A DNA stretch of 36,245 nucleotides from Sediminibacterium sp. Its GTDB lineage: Bacteria > Bacteroidota > Bacteroidia > Chitinophagales > Chitinophagaceae. The position numbers and the translations under genes are program-made. Within the stretch, counting starts at the first letter, position 1; each line of letters begins with the position of its first letter. This document shows, one piece after another, positions 35,530 to 36,245 of the stretch. The notes under the pieces were generated by a model. It worked only from the letters and a program-made list of their open reading frames with translations. It had not been told where the DNA came from and ran no database searches. The stretch spans positions 1 through 36,245 of the forward strand of contig JAQTZD010000014.1 in NCBI GenBank assembly GCA_028687975.1. The letters run 5' to 3'.

Positions 35530-36245
35530 ATGAAGAAACTAGTTTTCATATTCTTGTTTTCATTGAGCCTGATTGCGGCCGGGGCGCAAAATATTTTGCC
35601 CAAGCCCAATCCGCCCCGGCTGGTGAATGATGTTGCCGGAGTCCTGTCTCCAGAGCAGGTAGCCATTCTGGAACAGAAGCTGGTGGCGCTGGACGACAGC
35701 ACCTCCAACCAGATTGCAGTGGTGTTGATCAAAACACTCAATGATTATCCGATAGAAGAATATGCCAACAAGCTATTCAGAGACTGGGGTATCGGAAACA
35801 AGAAGACCAACAACGGCGTACTGATCCTGGCTGCCATCGACGACCGGAAAGTCCGGATTGAGGTGGGTTATGGTCTGGAAGGAGCTATTCCGGATGTTAC
35901 GGCTTCCAGCATATACCGAAACGAAATTGTGCCTGCATTCCGGGAGCAGAATTATTTCAGGGGCATCAACAACGCGGTGGATGCCTTATCCAAGGCCGCT
36001 GTTGGTGAATACAAAGTAAAGCGCGAAAAGAAACCTACCGGTAGCGGCAAACCCATTGTTACTTTCCTGATTATCCTGATCATTGTGCTGTTCCTTGTTG
36101 TTGGCCGCGGAGGCGGTGGCAGAGGTGGTGGTATGATGAGCCGCAGAGGGGTTGGTGATGTGGCAGAAGCCATGTTCTGGACTTCCCTGCTGGGCGGAGG
36201 ACATCGCGGACGCGGTGGCTTCGGTGGAGGTGGCGGCGGATTTGG
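35530..36245 (+). CDS. YgcG-like TPM-domain protein with signal peptide, one TM and Gly-rich tail (3' truncated by window end)
   Basis: MKKLVFIFLFSLSLIAAGAQNILPKPNPPRLVNDVAGVLSPEQ...NNGVLILAAIDDRKVRIEVGYGLEGAIPD...TM...RGGFGGGGGGFG. Not in the supplied ORF track because it runs off the end. Confidence 0.93.
   Translation, partial: MKKLVFIFLFSLSLIAAGAQNILPKPNPPRLVNDVAGVLSPEQVAILEQKLVALDDSTSNQIAVVLIKTLNDYPIEEYANKLFRDWGIGNKKTNNGVLILAAIDDRKVRIEVGYGLEGAIPDVTASSIYRNEIVPAFREQNYFRGINNAVDALSKAAVGEYKVKREKKPTGSGKPIVTFLIILIIVLFLVVGRGGGGRGGGMMSRRGVGDVAEAMFWTSLLGGGHRGRGGFGGGGGGF

Overview
This 36.2-kb window looks like a Bacteroidota (Chitinophagaceae-like) chromosome segment; the taxon is inferred from protein flavour only. 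Positions 1-18499 hold the 3' part of a polysaccharide utilization locus (PUL): SusC C-terminus, SusD, a LamG-domain lipoprotein, a large FG-GAP/ASPIC lipoprotein, two tandem GH30 enzymes, a GH144-like (glycoamylase-fold) enzyme with an Ig-like domain, a GH43-like enzyme with a discoidin domain, GH3, a GH2 with a beta-glucuronidase-type NxK motif, and an M28 peptidase. The rest is mostly housekeeping: PAP2 phosphatase, a SAM-I riboswitch controlling a metB-homoserine dehydrogenase operon, uvrA, two small conserved proteins, a FAD oxidoreductase, a 2059-aa alpha-2-macroglobulin-like protein, sucD, and a lemA/TPM/TPM cluster. The best items for follow-up are: (1) a 33-nt near-perfect palindrome (16-bp arms, 1-nt centre) lying over the alternative start codon of the GH2 gene; (2) a recent 69-bp in-frame tandem duplication in the predicted bait region of the A2M-like protein, whose thioester motif also appears lost (SALQ where CxEQ is expected); (3) a complete readable terminator/antiterminator design for the SAM riboswitch; (4) the unusual GH30/GH30/GH144/GH43/GH3/GH2(GlcA-type)/M28 combination. 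No CRISPR arrays, transposases, tRNAs or rRNAs were recognised. All function calls are from motif reading without database searches.
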